Assembly: GCA_964020975.1 (NCBI GenBank)
Contig: OZ026615.1
Span: 27,129,139-27,193,138 of the forward strand
Reading direction: 5' to 3'
DNA length: 64,000 nt
Source of the DNA: Hermodice carunculata
Taxonomy: Eukaryota > Annelida > Polychaeta > Eunicida > Amphinomidae
The position numbers were made by a program, and so were the translations under genes. Positions 33,121 to 47,835 of the stretch are shown here, piece after piece. The notes beneath the pieces were generated by a model. That model saw nothing but the letters and a program-made list of their open reading frames with translations, was not told where the DNA came from and ran no database searches. The first letter of the stretch is position 1. Every line of letters starts with the position of its first letter.

Positions 33121-35651
33121 TGGTAATTTTATTAATTGACTATAAATAATAAAACAACACATCACATTAACGTTCAACGGCTAAAATGTCTGACCAGTGA
33201 CCCGAACTGGCCCTAACTCAGACAGGCCTGGGTCAGTGTTCTTATCTAACTCAGCGCAGTTGATATACCTTCCATTTCTTCTTCAAACTGTGTCTATGTG
33301 AGCAATTCATACCATAGTATGTCATTTGCCAGAATATCTAGCATCTGGTGACCACAGTTGCTTGTTGGGCTTCTGATAAATTCATCCATTCCTCCTGTGC
33401 TTCAACAGTCCATGCACAAACGGGCAAAGATGCAAGAAGTATGACGTCACTCATATTGGCCCAGTTCACAATCTGTCTGGTACCCACCTCACAGTGATGT
33501 TACATATATGGCTAGAGGCATGGGAACCAGATTACCTTTAACTCATAAAGGCCCAGTTTTTTTTTCATATTGGCCCTGTTTTTCCATATTGGCCCAGTTC
33601 TCTACATTGTATGACATGGACCGAAAATGCCGTATAGATGCCATATTATTCATAGTCAATTGATAATATAACATACATGTAAGCCTCTCATTTTTCTCAG
33701 TTTAATCCTGCTTTGCTCAAAAATCACCTGGATGTAAATTCTAATATGCTTGAACATTTTACTTTAGTTTCTCATTCTGATGGATAACACTGAATATGTA
33801 GATGAGCACTAGCAGAACATCGTTTCCTGGCATGGTCAACAGCTTTCCTCTGTCCAGCTTGGACGCAGTAATTCCCATTCAAAACGTAACCACAGTGTCA
33901 TTCTAACCAGCAAAGAGTCAAGTAATACATATGCAAAACTCAGAATTCAGACCACAAAGCAAAGTATGTATAATTTTTTAAACCCTTCATATATTCTCAT
34001 GTCATACACGTGTTTATTAGCTACACTTGGAGATCCTCACTGAGCTGGATTTTGATTTTTATCGGTCATGCACCCCAAAGGGGGTGGGGTGGTGGGAGAC
34101 CCAGTATGTTTTCAGGTTGTTTGTCATCCTTGTTTCCAACCGTGGTGCCATCTGCCCACCCTTTGTTTGTGAACACAGTATCTTAAGACTTATAGCCCAC
34201 CTGAAACCAAATAAACCCTATTTGTACCCTGATGCAATATCTTGACTTGTTTACACTTTGGTGATCTTGAACTCATTTTCAAGGTCACAGGAGCCACATA
34301 TATATATATGTATGAAAAGGTGGACCCACCAATCAGTCAATGCTTTGCACTTAAGTGCCTCTGGCTTTTCTGTAACTTTAATATTTCATGAATACATGCA
34401 TATCATGACTGCTAGATGCCAGAGTGTCAAATATAGCAACAACATTCTCATATCGGTACCCATACACTGCTGCAAGGAGGATTCTAAAGAAGTTTGTAGC
34501 AGTGTTCATGATACAATGGCAACAGCACTGGATCAGTTTACGGTAATACCTTCTTCATTTGTCGTAACATTCCCACTGAATTAAATCTCACTTGTCTTCC
34601 TTACGGCAAGATGATTAGGATGTTCAACTTGTAATGGAAAAATCTACAAATCTATGGAGTCTTTATTGAATTGAGAAGTGCCTAGGGGTTTGTGGGGAGG
34701 GCAAGCAGTGAAGCAGTTCAGTCAAATACTGTCATTGCACACGTGTATCTACATGTACAGTTGCCCTTCTGTTCAGAGACAACTGAATCAGACACCATCT
34801 GCCTCCAAAGGTCAACTTTTTAGGATACTTAGCTTAGTACTATGCATGTTACTTCTACATGTACCTCCTATAATCCAGAGACCTGTCCGGATCTTGAGTG
34901 ACCACAGTTTGGTCTGGGGTGGCCTTTGAAGGCAACCAGATTTCACTCTGCCTGTAACCTGTTTATAAATGGGTGAACGTATCTTAATTTTGTCTCCTTC
35001 ATGTACATCTGTAACTGCATAAAGGTCTGGAACTTAACACATTCAATCCAAATCATGACACTGTAAAGCCGGTCTTGAATCCACCCCTAGCCATTGCCCA
35101 CATGAACATATTGTGACTATATCATCTCTGAATACACTGTTTCACAAGTGGTCTCTCGCATAACATGGACAGTGCTTAACAAAATAGCAGCAGAAGTACC
35201 CTATGATAGGGGTGCATGGTCTTTCAAGACAGGAACCACCAGAAATATCTATCAGTTCTCATGTCTGCTGTGGATTCTCTAATCAGCTTTCCTGGTCACG
35301 CAATGTCCACACAATAGAGGGCCCATAATATGCTGGTCATAGAGCACAACCACTCATCCTTTTTTGCCATTTCAGTTTCTGAATGCAAATCTACCACATG
35401 TACATGTATTACAGGGCTCATAGAACTGGCTACACTCAACTGTTAACTCAGGTTATGATAATTGTTGAATTATTTAGGATGGAGACAGTTTCAACATTGG
35501 ATATCTCTAATTGTGTACACGCATTGCATGCCGATACACCTGTACATATGGTCAATTCTGTGTTCATAATCAAATGAGAAAATATTGTAAAATTTGGTTT
35601 ACATTGTACTTGTTTCCCAAAGCCATCAGTAAACATATTTATATTTATATA
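33121..35651. other. No supported gene
   Basis: Contains a TGACGTCA at 33442-33449 and CATATTGGCCC phrases near 33453, 33571 and 33588 that resemble termini of the double-hairpin MITE. Open frames are short and unrecognised. Confidence 0.45.
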
Positions 35652-35653
35652 TA

Positions 35654-36520
35654 CAGCAAAACCTGTGTTAAGTGAGCACCCTTAGGACTGGGCAAAAGTG
35701 CCCACTTAAGACAGGTCCCCACTTATCGCAGGGTCAGCCTGCTGAGCCATATAGAAAAGTACAGGTGCATGTATACGTAATACTCTGTAGGGGGCTGTAC
35801 AGGGCATTCATTTAGAACAGATTAAAAACATCCTTGACATACTTCCTTTTATTAACCAGTAATTTCCCACCTAATGAGAACTACTGATTGAAAAAAATTA
35901 TTCATTGGAAACATTAATATCAGTGTTAAATGTCACTTGGAAAAGTCTGTGCAAATACATGTACATGTATGTCCTTGTAATGAACAGTCTTCACACTGTA
36001 TTTGTTGGCACTTGCAGATCGAAGCATATCAGGCCTGATATATGTCAGCTCACCACTTTATATAATGTTATTTTACTCTGTCTTTGTGAGGTTTTCCTTG
36101 TTTCAACCAGGATTTTGTTCATTGATGCCTCAAATTTAAGTGATTCCTAATACATTTTAGAGTCATCCAGAGCCCCCTAAACCAGGTAAATGGGTTTCAA
36201 CGGGATAAATAGAGCAAAATAATGCGAAGAAAACACAGTAGCACATGCTCTGTTCCTTTGCATCCTCCTGTTGGTAAGAAAAACTGCAGTTTGACATATT
36301 ATTGGGAGATATTTGAAGGATAAACAAAAAGAAAAAGATTAATTATGGTGCCCACTTAAGCAAATAAAGGTATACAAAATGCCCTTTTAGGGTACGCACC
36401 ACCCACATAAGACAGGTGCCCACGGAGGGTCCATTAACATGGGACCTAATGGGGGAAAAAAACGGTACCATGTAAAAAGTGCCCACTTAGTAGTGGTGCC
36501 CACTTGGACAGATTTTACTG
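35654..36520. mobile_element. Tc1/mariner-type element, 867 bp, non-autonomous
   Basis: TA flanks at 35652-35653 and 36521-36522. Ends CAGCAAAACCTGTG and (inverted) CAGTAAAATCTGTC, with nearby AAGTGGGCACC-like stretches on both sides. The middle (~35820-36340) is unrelated to the arms and may be a later insertion. No transposase. A truncated relative begins at 56648. Confidence 0.7.
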
Positions 36521-36531
36521 TATACTACTAC

Positions 36532-36552
36532 ATATATATATATATCTATCTA

Positions 36553-36603
<51 letters not shown>
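36532..36603. repeat. (TA)n microsatellite with TATC interruptions
   Basis: About 72 bp of TA dinucleotides broken once by CTATCTATCTA. Confidence 0.95.
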
Positions 36604-36606
<3 letters not shown>

Positions 36607-37603
36607 ATCAAGTTTATCATGACTTAGAGACTTTAGTCTGAAATAATGGCCATACATATATTTTGAAATAACTTGAAAGTGTTTCGTAGAATCATCATAA
36701 ACACTCTGTACATGTATATATATCACCATTCATAAGTCCTATTCCTGCACCTGTAGAAATTGCCAAAGACTTCTTGTTGTGACAAAACAGCTCAAATGTC
36801 TGAGAGACAATCTAACATTCAGTTTACAGTTTATGCCCAATTACACTGTAGGTTTGAGGTTATGGGGGCCAAATGGAGAGATCTGAACACAAATATGTAA
36901 CCTGTGAGATCAAAGTTGTGTGATTGTTAATGCTGCGGATGCCCATGTAATGATACCAGCAACATGATAGTGAAACCTTTGCAGCTTTCATAAAATCAGT
37001 CTGCTTTGTCGGTGGACTCAAAGCTCTGTAATTTGTTTTACAATCCACCTAAGGTGTGGAGAACAGAGTTCATGGAATTTACTTTTTAGAAGGCAAAACA
37101 TGCGTATAATTTGTTCCTAAAAGCACTTCCTAGCCAAATTCGCCATTCCATTAACTGATAAATGAAAGTCACCACTGAACCCAACTTCCGTTCTTGCTGG
37201 ACAAAGCTGAGAACACATTAGCACGCTTATCCATGCCCACAGACCTGCAGTGGAACAGACCACCAACTGGGCAGTCACCACGAGATGAAGACCATCAAAT
37301 GGAAATGACTTGTCTGCAGCAATTTCCACATCAAACTCGTGTGCTGTTGAAATTGGACGTGTGGTGGTCAAAAAAGCTTGACCAATCAGACCCAGTCTGC
37401 ATGGGGTTCATTAACGTACAATATCTAACAAAATCCAATTGCAATCTAACCACATTTAGACAATACCTCAATGTTTCCATGGCAATTACAATCATGGATG
37501 GTATATATATTGGAAATGTCCAAGAAAAGAAGTAGAAAATCTCTGCTTTCCAAATATAACAATAATTACATCTTTTTTCACTGTAATTACATCCATATAC
37601 ATG
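36604..37603. other. No supported gene
   Basis: Overlapping open frames on both strands at 37117-37630, none recognised. Confidence 0.45.
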
Positions 37604-37605
37604 TA

Positions 37606-37782
37606 AAGTAGTACCTGCTCTAAAGACCACCTCTCATGGGAGACCACATCAGTTTTAAGACACACTGCCCAATAAAGATACTGCACTCATTTCTTTGTTA
37701 ATTTATCTGCAGAGACCACCTGCCATAAGTGACCACTTTTGTCACTATCACTAGGGATGGTCTAAAATAGCAGGTAGTGCTG
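37606..37782. mobile_element. Tc1/mariner-type MITE, 177 bp
   Basis: TA on both sides. The left end AAGTAGTACCTGCTCTAAAG and inverted right end CAGCACTACCTGCTATTTTA share ACTACCTGCT-like cores, then AGACCACC/AGACCATCC. Same size class as 41461 and 47932. Confidence 0.65.
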
Positions 37783-40700
37783 TAAAAAGAACAGGACAAG
37801 GTGCCTGTGTCTGATATTCCCCAGGATGGGAAGAATGGGGTTGAAAAACATGCACTGAAATGAAAGCTAGAACACATCCTCTCAACTTAATTGAAATGCA
37901 ATCAAGTCAATATCTGACAAGTGCCTAGGCAGCAAAGTGCCTACATGTACATGTATGTATGCTCCATGACCAATTTATTGAGTCAGAATGTTTAATTTTA
38001 GTATTAAGTCTGACCACTTTCACCCCCTTCGACTGTGCTCATCAGAGACTGAATTCAGAGTAACAGATGCACCTTTTATTTGTATGCCACAGCATCACAC
38101 TACAATGTTTGTACCAGCACTTGAATCCTACTCATAGTATTGGAGAACTCAGTGAAGCTATTTCATGTCAATATGACCCAATTTTTTCCATTTTTACAAT
38201 TACTTAGGATTAAATGACCCCAAGTAGAGCTGAAATACTGCTAAGAAATAAAATCTTGCTTATTAATGATGGTTCATCTCCACCAGAAAATAATTTCTTT
38301 CATTTTAAAAATCTTCATTTAGCACACATTCAGGAAAATTTTTAGATTTTCATGTAAAATCCTACTAATATGAGCCTTTTTCATGAAAAATTCTACTAAA
38401 TCCTACTTTTTTGCCAAATCCTATACAAGTAGGAAAATCCTACTCAGTACAGACACTGCACTATCTTAGCAATCAAAGTTATCTTGTAGGCCTAACGCTG
38501 AACTACAGGTTCAAACATTGGTTGAAAACCGCCTGAAGACATGCATATGTCTGTTTATTGTCAGTCATGTGACTCATGTCATGTCCATACTGTAAATAAT
38601 TGATAACTAGGGGAGCTTCATTATGTCTCCTCTATCTGAGGGAACCCCAGAGTCTTATTTTTCTCTGTGGATATCAAGAAATCAAGAGTTTCTGTTACAT
38701 TAGTTAATGATCTGCTTTATGTTTGAGGGAAGTAGGCATGAGAATTAAATTTTAGCATAAGACTTGGCAAGTATGCCCATTTCCCCATAACATTCAGACC
38801 TAAAGGTTCCATTGTGCCCAATTGGTGGATCCAGTGGTACTCTCTGCTAAGCCTGAGCGTTTTTGTACTTTGCAACTCGGGGTGAAGATATGTTGCAAGC
38901 TCTGGACTATAATATTGTGGTCTTGGTGACCTTGTTTGGCAAAATGCCTGCCAAGCGATTTTGTTATAAAAAAAAAAATAAAAAATAACCTGACAGTAAT
39001 CTTGAAAAGTATGTTCTGAGCCTATCAATTTGATGTCATTTTGTCAGATCATTTCACCAACCTTCAACAAACAGAGGCAGTATTTTGTGTTGCAATGCAC
39101 TAAAAATGTAAACATGGCTACATCTATATAAATTTATATGTATATTTGTCATGTTAGCGTGGCATTTATGTACATGTACATACAAGTAAACAATAGGTGT
39201 TAAAAAATCTGTGTGCCAATCAAATATAATTAGCCTTGTTTTCATATAATACTCCACACTACTTGCAACACGTTTGCCTAGCAGAGTACAAAAACAGCAG
39301 CACTATGCCCTGAGTCCTGTTCTTAGTTGATATTACAACTGTACTTCCAAAGACATAAAATGACCCTATAATTTTAAATAAGGTCAACATCATCCAGATG
39401 TGATTTCAGAGCAATGGGTGAGATAGTTTAAAAAAGCTTCTTTTTTTTAATAAACAAGTGCCTCAGGCTGTCTCCAGGTAACAAATTAAACTGATGCCAA
39501 AGGAGGTAAAATGTGTAAAAGGGGAAAGAGCATTCATTTTTAACATGTTTTAACAAATGTCCAAGTTACCTAAGGCCTAACAAAAACATATGTGTGGTTC
39601 CAGTACCCTGACACACCCCATTAAAAAGGCCCAACCCTAAAATTGATGGAACAAAAAAAGTACTTTCAAGCTGCCCTTCCCGAATAAAAATTAATCAACC
39701 CAAGCTGAAAGATTTTAATGGAGAAAGTGGCCATTATGTGCTGTTATTTTGCTGTAAGGTGCAACTCAAACACAGCATTTTATTTCAACTGATCTGGAGG
39801 GTTAACTTGGGCCAGAGAAACAGCATAGCTGCATAGCCACAGTTGCTCGGTGAAACAGCAAGTGATCATTATTTTTCGTAAGGTTCCGGTGTCTGTACTG
39901 TGAGTTACCAGGGTAAACGGTCCTTAAAGTACTTTTAAAACATGACTTACTATCTTAACTTTAATCTGCCCACTCGGTTGTGTCTGACGCAGTTATCATC
40001 ATTAGTTATAAATCCAAATGTGGCACGATACCTTGGCTTGAGTCGGCACATGATGAGCGCCATTTTTAACATTGTACAAAGCATTGATTGCATGACAGTT
40101 GCACAAAAATACATTTGATTTGGCACTGCAACAACATATACATCATATCATTATTGATGCTCTGAAACATTTGCAAAATGGATACTTTTGGTTTCATATA
40201 TTATAATCCCCTGCGCCCACAAGATCGTCCCAATACTCATTTACAAATCATTGGGTGTGGAATCCACAATTTTTAAAATGGCAGCCAAGTCAATTGGATA
40301 TTTTGTAGAGGTAGTATCCAAAATATATGTGTGATTAGTGCTAAGGGAAGGTTAATTTGTTGAATCACTTTAATGTACAATATATAATTGAGCATTACCT
40401 GAAAATGAAAATACAATGCCATACAGTTACCAGTTGTAGGCCCCAGAATAGGGGTTTTGCATCAGACACTGAAGTTGCCCTCAGGCTAAATTAAGTAATA
40501 GCACAGGGCACACTAGGCACCTCCCCCCCCCCCCCCCAAATTAGTCAAAGATACAGCTTAGTGGAGAAGGTTGTCCCAATAGTGGATACAGGTTCGTAAA
40601 TAATAGCAGGTCTTTATAGATATATTTACATGTATATTAATAGGAAAGGTCAGAATTAGCTCTGAAGTGTGTATTTGCCCCAATACACAACCTAATACAC

Positions 40701-41458
40701 AAAAATTTGGAGGGCTAGAGCTGTGTATTCTCATTGGTTTGCATGTTAAAGTAACCCTAAATAAACTGGTCACTTTAGTAGCTGTGGTTGAATGATTTTT
40801 GTGAGGTATTAAGTTACGCATCTAGATTTACTGTGCGAAATTTGGTGTCTCTATCTGCAGTTGTTTTCAAGTTATTAAGCTGCAAATTGCAATGTAAAGT
40901 AATGGGAATGCACAACCCTAGCCCTCCAGTGACTGCAGTGCCCTCTTTTAGGCAGGGCTAGAACCTTCTGTTTTTGTCCTTGCCTATTAGGCTGTAAAAT
41001 CATGAGAAGTTTGTCTACATAGATGCACACCTTCAACAAAGCCTAAAATGTATGTTGGTCAAACCCTAGACAATTTAAGTTGCCAGGATTGTCACATGTG
41101 GTAATGCATGGCTTTAGAAACAAATTATTTGTAGGCACAATGTTTAATTTTCCTAGCTATTTCTCATTAAGATTCTGAATGCTTAGGGAAATAGCTACTA
41201 ATCCATATGGTTTACATGTTACCTGCAAGTGATATTCAGTTCGCAAGATGGATTTATCAGCCTTTCTGTCAATACAAGAGCTTTGCTTGTAATACTTTGG
41301 TCACCAACAATGCATCACTTCCAATTATAAGGCACAAAACCTATCAGTTGTTCAGTATACCTACAATGCTGATTTGTAAATCTGGGACAGATGTGGTTGT
41401 GCAGAGGAATACAAACAGTGATCTTATCTTACCATTCAACACATGCTGATAATTGGAT
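37783..41458. other. No supported gene in ~3.7 kb
   Basis: Seen here: CCTACTAAATCC-type short repeats at 38340-38450, a 15-base C run (40523-40537), and an inverted pair GGAGGGCTAG near 40709 and CTAGCCCTCC near 40918 that may bound a small element. Confidence 0.45.
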
Positions 41459-41460
41459 TA

Positions 41461-41638
41461 TAGTGGTCCCTGTCTTGAGAGACCATCCCTAGGGCAGATG
41501 AAAATGTGATCTCTCAAAACAGGTGGTCTTTCATTAGAGGTATAATAACATGGAAAAGAAAGCACAATGTTCTGAGAGAGCAGTCTTAAAAAATATGTGG
41601 TCTGTCATTGGAGGGGTCTCTCAAGACAGGTACCACTG
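41461..41638. mobile_element. Tc1/mariner-type MITE, 178 bp
   Basis: TA at 41459-41460 and 41639-41640. The first 24 bases (TAGTGGTCCCTGTCTTGAG...) and the inverted last 24 (CAGTGGTACCTGTCTTGAG...) match at 22 positions. Confidence 0.8.
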
Positions 41639-42456
41639 TATATAGTTTATTGACCCCCCCGGAGCCCGAGGAAATAAAATACATAAAATGAAAATAAGGG
41701 CTACATAACTCAAATGCCAGTGTAAAATAAGACAAAAATAAATAAATTCCCACTCGTAAATAATAACCAAGAGAACAGAGGAAATCAACCTATGCCCCGG
41801 GACACCCCCTGCATGAAGGAGACAAAGCATTAATGGAAAGCCTTCACAAGAAGGGAGTTGAGTCCCTCTCATTAATGTGTCACTCATAAGGTACCTTAGA
41901 GAATTTGAAATGCTGTCTGCAGGCTGACAAGATTATAACAACTGTGGGGTCAATCACCTCAGCAGTTCGTAACATCTTTAATAAACTGAGTACATTTTTA
42001 CAACACAAACTTTCTGCTCCTGTTGGTGAAAAAGCCTTGAGTGTGGAGCATAGCCATCCATACATGTACATGTGTACAATATGGATGTAAAACCTGGAGA
42101 CACAGGTTTGTCATGATTTTCTGCAATAAACAGATAGAACTTTTCCAAAACACTTGTACATGGTATGAGTACATTAATAAAGTGTACACTTCTACATGTA
42201 CAGTTGACTTTCTATTTTTCATACCCACATTAGTTCAGTTAATTATTGAAGTTATTTCACCCTGTAAGGCTTCTCCAGGACAATTATCAATGTTAAAATA
42301 TGTGCAGTCAAGGAAATTAAGTTACCCCAGCAAAGGTTTTTTCCATATAGCTTTTTTGCCGTCTGCGCGCAGGTTGACGCACGTCAATTGGCTATCTGCG
42401 CTCAAGCCTGTACAGGTTATTTCCTCTCATGCGCGTGTATATGTTACCAGCGAGCT
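41639..42456. other. No supported gene
   Basis: Plus-strand frame 42041-42526 (161 residues) is open but low-complexity and runs into a CpG-rich duplication; not accepted as a gene. Confidence 0.4.
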
Positions 42457-42663
42457 GAGTGGAAAGATCACATACACGCTTATTGGAGTAGAAATGTATT
42501 TTGCGCGCAACCCATCAGACATTTGAACAAGCATTATATACGCGTGTGCATGTCATTTCCGAGCTGAGCGCAACTTGAACAGCATGTACATGCACACAGG
42601 CGTGGGAATGTGTTTTTCGAGCTGATCGAGCGCATATAGCATATACAGTCTATTTCCGATTTA
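42457..42663. repeat. CpG-rich 207-bp tandem unit 1
   Basis: It begins GAGTGGAAAGATCACATACA and contains TTTTGCGCGCAACCCATCAG and TATATACGCGTGT. It is markedly richer in CpG (GCGCGC, ACGCGT, GAGCGC) than the surrounding AT-rich DNA. Confidence 0.8.
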
Positions 42664-42830
42664 GAGTGGAAAGATCACATACACGTGTAAAGGACCAGAA
42701 ATGTATTTTGCGCGCAACCCATCAGACATTTGAACAAGCATTATATACGCGTGTACATGTCATTTCCGAGCTGAGCGCAGATAGCATGTTGGTCTGCATG
42801 CACATAGGCGTACACATGGGAATGTGTTTT
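42664..42830. repeat. CpG-rich tandem unit 2 (partial)
   Basis: Matches unit 1 with substitutions and one short gap. It ends GGGAATGTGTTTT. Confidence 0.8.
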
Positions 42831-43125
42831 AAATGTCCACAGAGCTTCTTTGTCTGACAATGTTTAACATAGGATTTGGTGAACTGGTGAAGTTAGTATT
42901 AATTGTAAATTTTTACAAATCGAGTTTTCCTGAAAGTTGGTCGAGTTTTCCATTCACATTGGCCCTGATTGTTTGCGAAGTTTGAGCACCCGTTTTATAT
43001 GTTGGACAGCTTGGCAGCTCTGATCACGTGTTTTTTCTGTTGATCATTTTGGCTGAAGACACACTTGTGAGCTTCAGGAAAAGCTATGATTTAATCAGTA
43101 TCGATTCACGCAATAAGTGTGATAG

Positions 43126-43660
<535 letters not shown>

Positions 43661-44194
43661 TAAAGGCATTGCAGAAAAAAAATTCTTTGTTTCCCATCCA
43701 CCCACATGTACCTCCCCCAATATTTTGTCCTTATCCTAACTATTTTACATGTATTGAGTATTTTAATTAATACACCTGTCAGATATAAACTACATGAATA
43801 CAGTAGCACTTTCGTGTAGAATGTTCCCAAACTGCCACTGATTTGGGGTCCAAATAGCAAGTAAAGTGAAATTGTGTTCTAAAACGGTAAAATTTGTTTA
43901 TAAATACACATGCTGTGTACACTTCAGCTCAAGATACCCGACCAAAAGCCATTTTGTAGGGTGGTTTTCACCCCCCACTTCTCCTTGCAAGCCTTGGCTG
44001 CAGGGCTCAGACTTGACCTGGACTTCAAATAGCATCCAGTAACTCAACCTAATTGCAATTATGTAATCAATGAGATAGCACTTTAGTTAATAGCTCTCAC
44101 TAGCTTCATCCAGTAAGTTTCCTTTTCAAATTTAAATAGCAATGTGGTAACCATGTTAATTTTAAGAAAATGCTGTATTGAACTGACACACTTA
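43661..44194. other. No gene seen
   Basis: AT-rich spacer. Confidence 0.5.
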
Positions 44195-45155
44195 TCATAA
44201 AAATAGCATTCAGAGAACAGATTCCCATTGGCCCCCACAATCTTGTTTTCCTCAATTCTGCAATTTTTATCTTATTTGAGACTTCGCAATAGAATACTTT
44301 ACTTACAATTTCCATATTGTTGTCTACGAAATGAAAGAGTGCTTTAGGATGTGTTCTTGGGGCAGATCCTGGTGAGAGAGACCACTGTACTGTGTGTCAC
44401 TCATACAGCCATCAAATAAATACTTCAAAAGTTTTATAACAAGTTTAAATATAATAAGAGGATGCTGGTTTTAAATAGGAATGTGGTCCACTATAATGTG
44501 CATCTCCGAAAAAAATTGGTGAAGCTGCATTTGATCATTGTTGAGATATATGGTAACATTGTCCCCTTGTGCACCACTCAGAGGGCCTCCAAATAAATAC
44601 TTTAAAGTTTTATAAATAGTTTATACATGTAAATGCAAAAAGGCAGCTGGTTTTAAATAGCAATCTGGTGCATCATAAGATGCATCTTTGACAAAGATTT
44701 GGTAAAGCTGTGACCAGTATTTTTTGAGATATCGCGGTAACGTCGTCAGGGTTGACACCACTCAGACGACTTTCAAATAAATACATGTATATTTAAAGTT
44801 TCATAAAAAGTTTAAAAATAATCAGATGAAGCTGGTTTTTAATTAGGGTTCTAGTCCATCATAAAATACATCTCTGACAAAAATTTGGTAAAGCTGTGGT
44901 CAATATTTTTTTAGATATCGTGGTAATGTCGTTAGGGTTGACCCCATACATCAAAAGTTTCATAAAAAATATTAAAATAATCAGAGGAAGCTGGTGTGCG
45001 ATAGGAACATGGTCCATCATAAGGTCCTTCTGTGAGAAACATTTAGTACAGCTATGGTGAATATTTTTTGAGATATCGTGGTAATGTCAACATGACGGAC
45101 GGATAGACGGACGACAAAGGGGACAGCAATACCTTCTGGCACTTTATGTGCCGAG
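44195..45155 (+). repeat. R1 repeat, copy D (~961 bp)
   Basis: Co-linear with R1 copy A over its full length, from CATAAAAATAGCATTCAGAG to the GGCAC-TTTAT-GTGCC hairpin and GAG tail. No interruption. Confidence 0.8.
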
Positions 45156-47705
45156 CTTACAAATTGGGTAACAGAAAGTGAAGTTTTGCATGTCTTTTGT
45201 ACCATGAAGCAAAGGAAAATTGATACAGAGAGCTGTTCTAGTAATTCAGAGAAAGTGACAAACTGGCTGAGAGTGTGTGCGCAGTGATCAGCTTCTGGCT
45301 TTAAAGAGTGTTGGGGGTAAAAAAAAAACAGTTTTCTTGGTAGCTGAGGTGTACACATCATGACAATCAAAGCATTGTTACTACATGTACTTTTAAATAC
45401 TGGTAAATCCACTAATTGTAATGAAATTTTTTGCTCAAAATACAATGTCTTACCTAATACTTAATATTTGTCCATAAATACATGTGCAACAACTGCTTTT
45501 TTATAAATCCACTAATTCTAATGAAAAATTTTCTCAAAATACAATAACTTACCTAATACTTACACTATTTGTGAAAGACTTTTTACAAAAAAACAATATT
45601 AATTTCTGCTTGGCCCTAGTTGTCAATGTAGTCACACATAACAGTATATACAGTGTATAGTTCTTTGAATTTGATTAACAGAAACTTTAAAAAAAAAATC
45701 TTCATCTCACTTTTTTTTTCTCTCTTTGCTTTGATAAGCACCGGTTTTCATCATGAAACCTGTAAGACTTCCTGATCTTCTTCCTGGGCTTCTTGCCTTA
45801 TCTTATCTCCCGGTTTTCTTCTAATCTCAAAATGATCCAAATATGGACACCGAAGATTTTTTTGTCCAGCAAAGTCTGCAGCTACATGTAACTGGTGCAG
45901 GTTGATCCTGGACTATCTGTTTCGAAGCAAAACTGACAGGTCATTTAACTCATTTCTAATAAACAGGGAAAATTGGCAAGTACACTGTACATGTAGTTCC
46001 TAAAATGTAGGCAAAAAATCTCTGACATTATACTGTACGTGCAAGTTGCTACATGTACCTGAATGAAAGCTCCTTTCATAATTATAAGCAACCTGTATGT
46101 GCAAGTTCAACAATAATTAAAGCAAGGTACCATTGAAAATTCACCATTGGTGCTAAGATTTTTTTTACTTTATTTTCCTTTTTTAGTTTGATCCACATTT
46201 TACCCAACTAACAATGTCAGTAGAGTATGCTACTGGACTCCTCACCCAGGATCAAAGACGTCACATCGTGACTAAATTGTGCTACATTGTACATGTACAC
46301 CATTAACATGCAGCAAGGCACTTTACTTGTGTACTGTACATGTACATGTACATTGTAAACTGGGAAACTCACTCACACCCATCTGATCATGCATGCAAGT
46401 TCTACGTTCTTGAGCCACTTCTAAAACTTTTGCTTGTACAAGCAACCTTCCATTCATTATCACAATATAACTCAAGTTGCATATTGGTAGCCATTATGAT
46501 GTGCAGGATATAAACCTTACAGCGAAGAATGTGGAACATACACTGTACCTCTGGGTATGTCCAGCAAGTTTTGCAATTTACAGTTGTATCCAAGGAGTTG
46601 TTACTTTAAGATGGAAGTGACATCAGAGGTATATGCACAGAACAATGTCCAAAACTTATATTTTCTTGCATTAAAATGTCTATTTGACCATATCTGATCC
46701 TTTTTCAGCAATATACAAGTGGTACAGAACCTTGCAGTGACAGAATGATGACACAGTGCTGCACGTTTGGCAGGGAGTGCTATTCAGTTTCACCAGAATT
46801 TCAGATGGGGTACAAAACAAGAGGGTTGTGTGAACCAGCTTAGGTCAGCGGAGCACAGGATGATTTAATCATTGAAAATCAGGAATCCACAGCAGTGCCA
46901 CCTAGTGAAGAACTCTCACCTTTTCACAAGAAACATATCCACCAAGTTTCAGCTTGATCTGAGTGACTGTTGTGGAGAAGCAGTCGAATATAGCAAATAA
47001 TCACAAAAAAACAAAAAAACAAAAAAAAAAAAAAAAAAAAAGCAGCACCACCTGGTGCACAAATTAGGAACTAGGAGTCCCTAGGAGTGTTCCTGTGCGA
47101 TATCAAATCAATCAGGTGAGTGGTTCTAAGTCAGCTGAGCTAAAAATTGCAAGCTAATGCATGTACATATATGTGGACATCAGGATGCTCAGGGTAAAAG
47201 AAGTATTGTAGCTGTGACTGCAGCAGACAGCCCATTTCACAATGATACCTGATGTATGAAACAACTGCCATGAACAGCCACATTGAATTGTTGCCGCAAG
47301 CCTTGGACATAAAACTGTAGGGGTCAGTTTCCTTGCAAATTTACCTCGAGTGACAGGATACCTGCTGTATGTGGCCACTTTTTCTTTGTTGAAGGGTGGC
47401 CACATACAACAGGCACCACTAAGTGTAAAAGTACATGTACATGAATACCTCAGCCCCTTTCATCAGTTGCAAATTGTGTGTGTGGCATAATACACCTGTT
47501 GTGGTACACTGTAATATGACTTACACACTGACTAGAAATATTCTGGCCATTTATGTTCACAGGATATAAATTTTCAGCATCTTTGACCTTCCAGCACAAA
47601 CATCAAACTCATGTTTTCCTTAATTCACATAGGTCACATAAACCATATTAATCTTGTTACAGCTTACTTTTTCCCTTTAAACCATGTGTTTATTTGCAGT
47701 TCTGT
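45156..47705. other. No supported gene in ~2.5 kb
   Basis: Includes an A-rich tract (46998-47041) preceded by CACCAAGTTTCAGCTTGATC, a phrase typical of retroposon 3' ends, and dense TACATGTA motifs near 46290-46350. The minus-strand 142-residue frame at 45017-45445 overlaps R1 and is unrecognised. Confidence 0.45.
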
Positions 47706-47835
47706 ACGGTGAACCCTCATCATACTGACACCCAGATGTCCGACATATTCATTTACATGTAATGAAACTGGTTTTAAGCTACTTAAAAATCAAATTTCTT
47801 TCTTATTCGACTCATTTATCTGATATATTCAGATA

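Noticed and set aside
42041-42526. 161-residue plus-strand frame
   Set aside because: Crosses TACATGTA-rich DNA into the CpG duplication; the duplicated part is read in a different frame in the second unit, so no coding constraint is visible.
45017-45445. 142-residue minus-strand frame
   Set aside because: Overlaps the tail of R1 copy D and has no recognisable motif.
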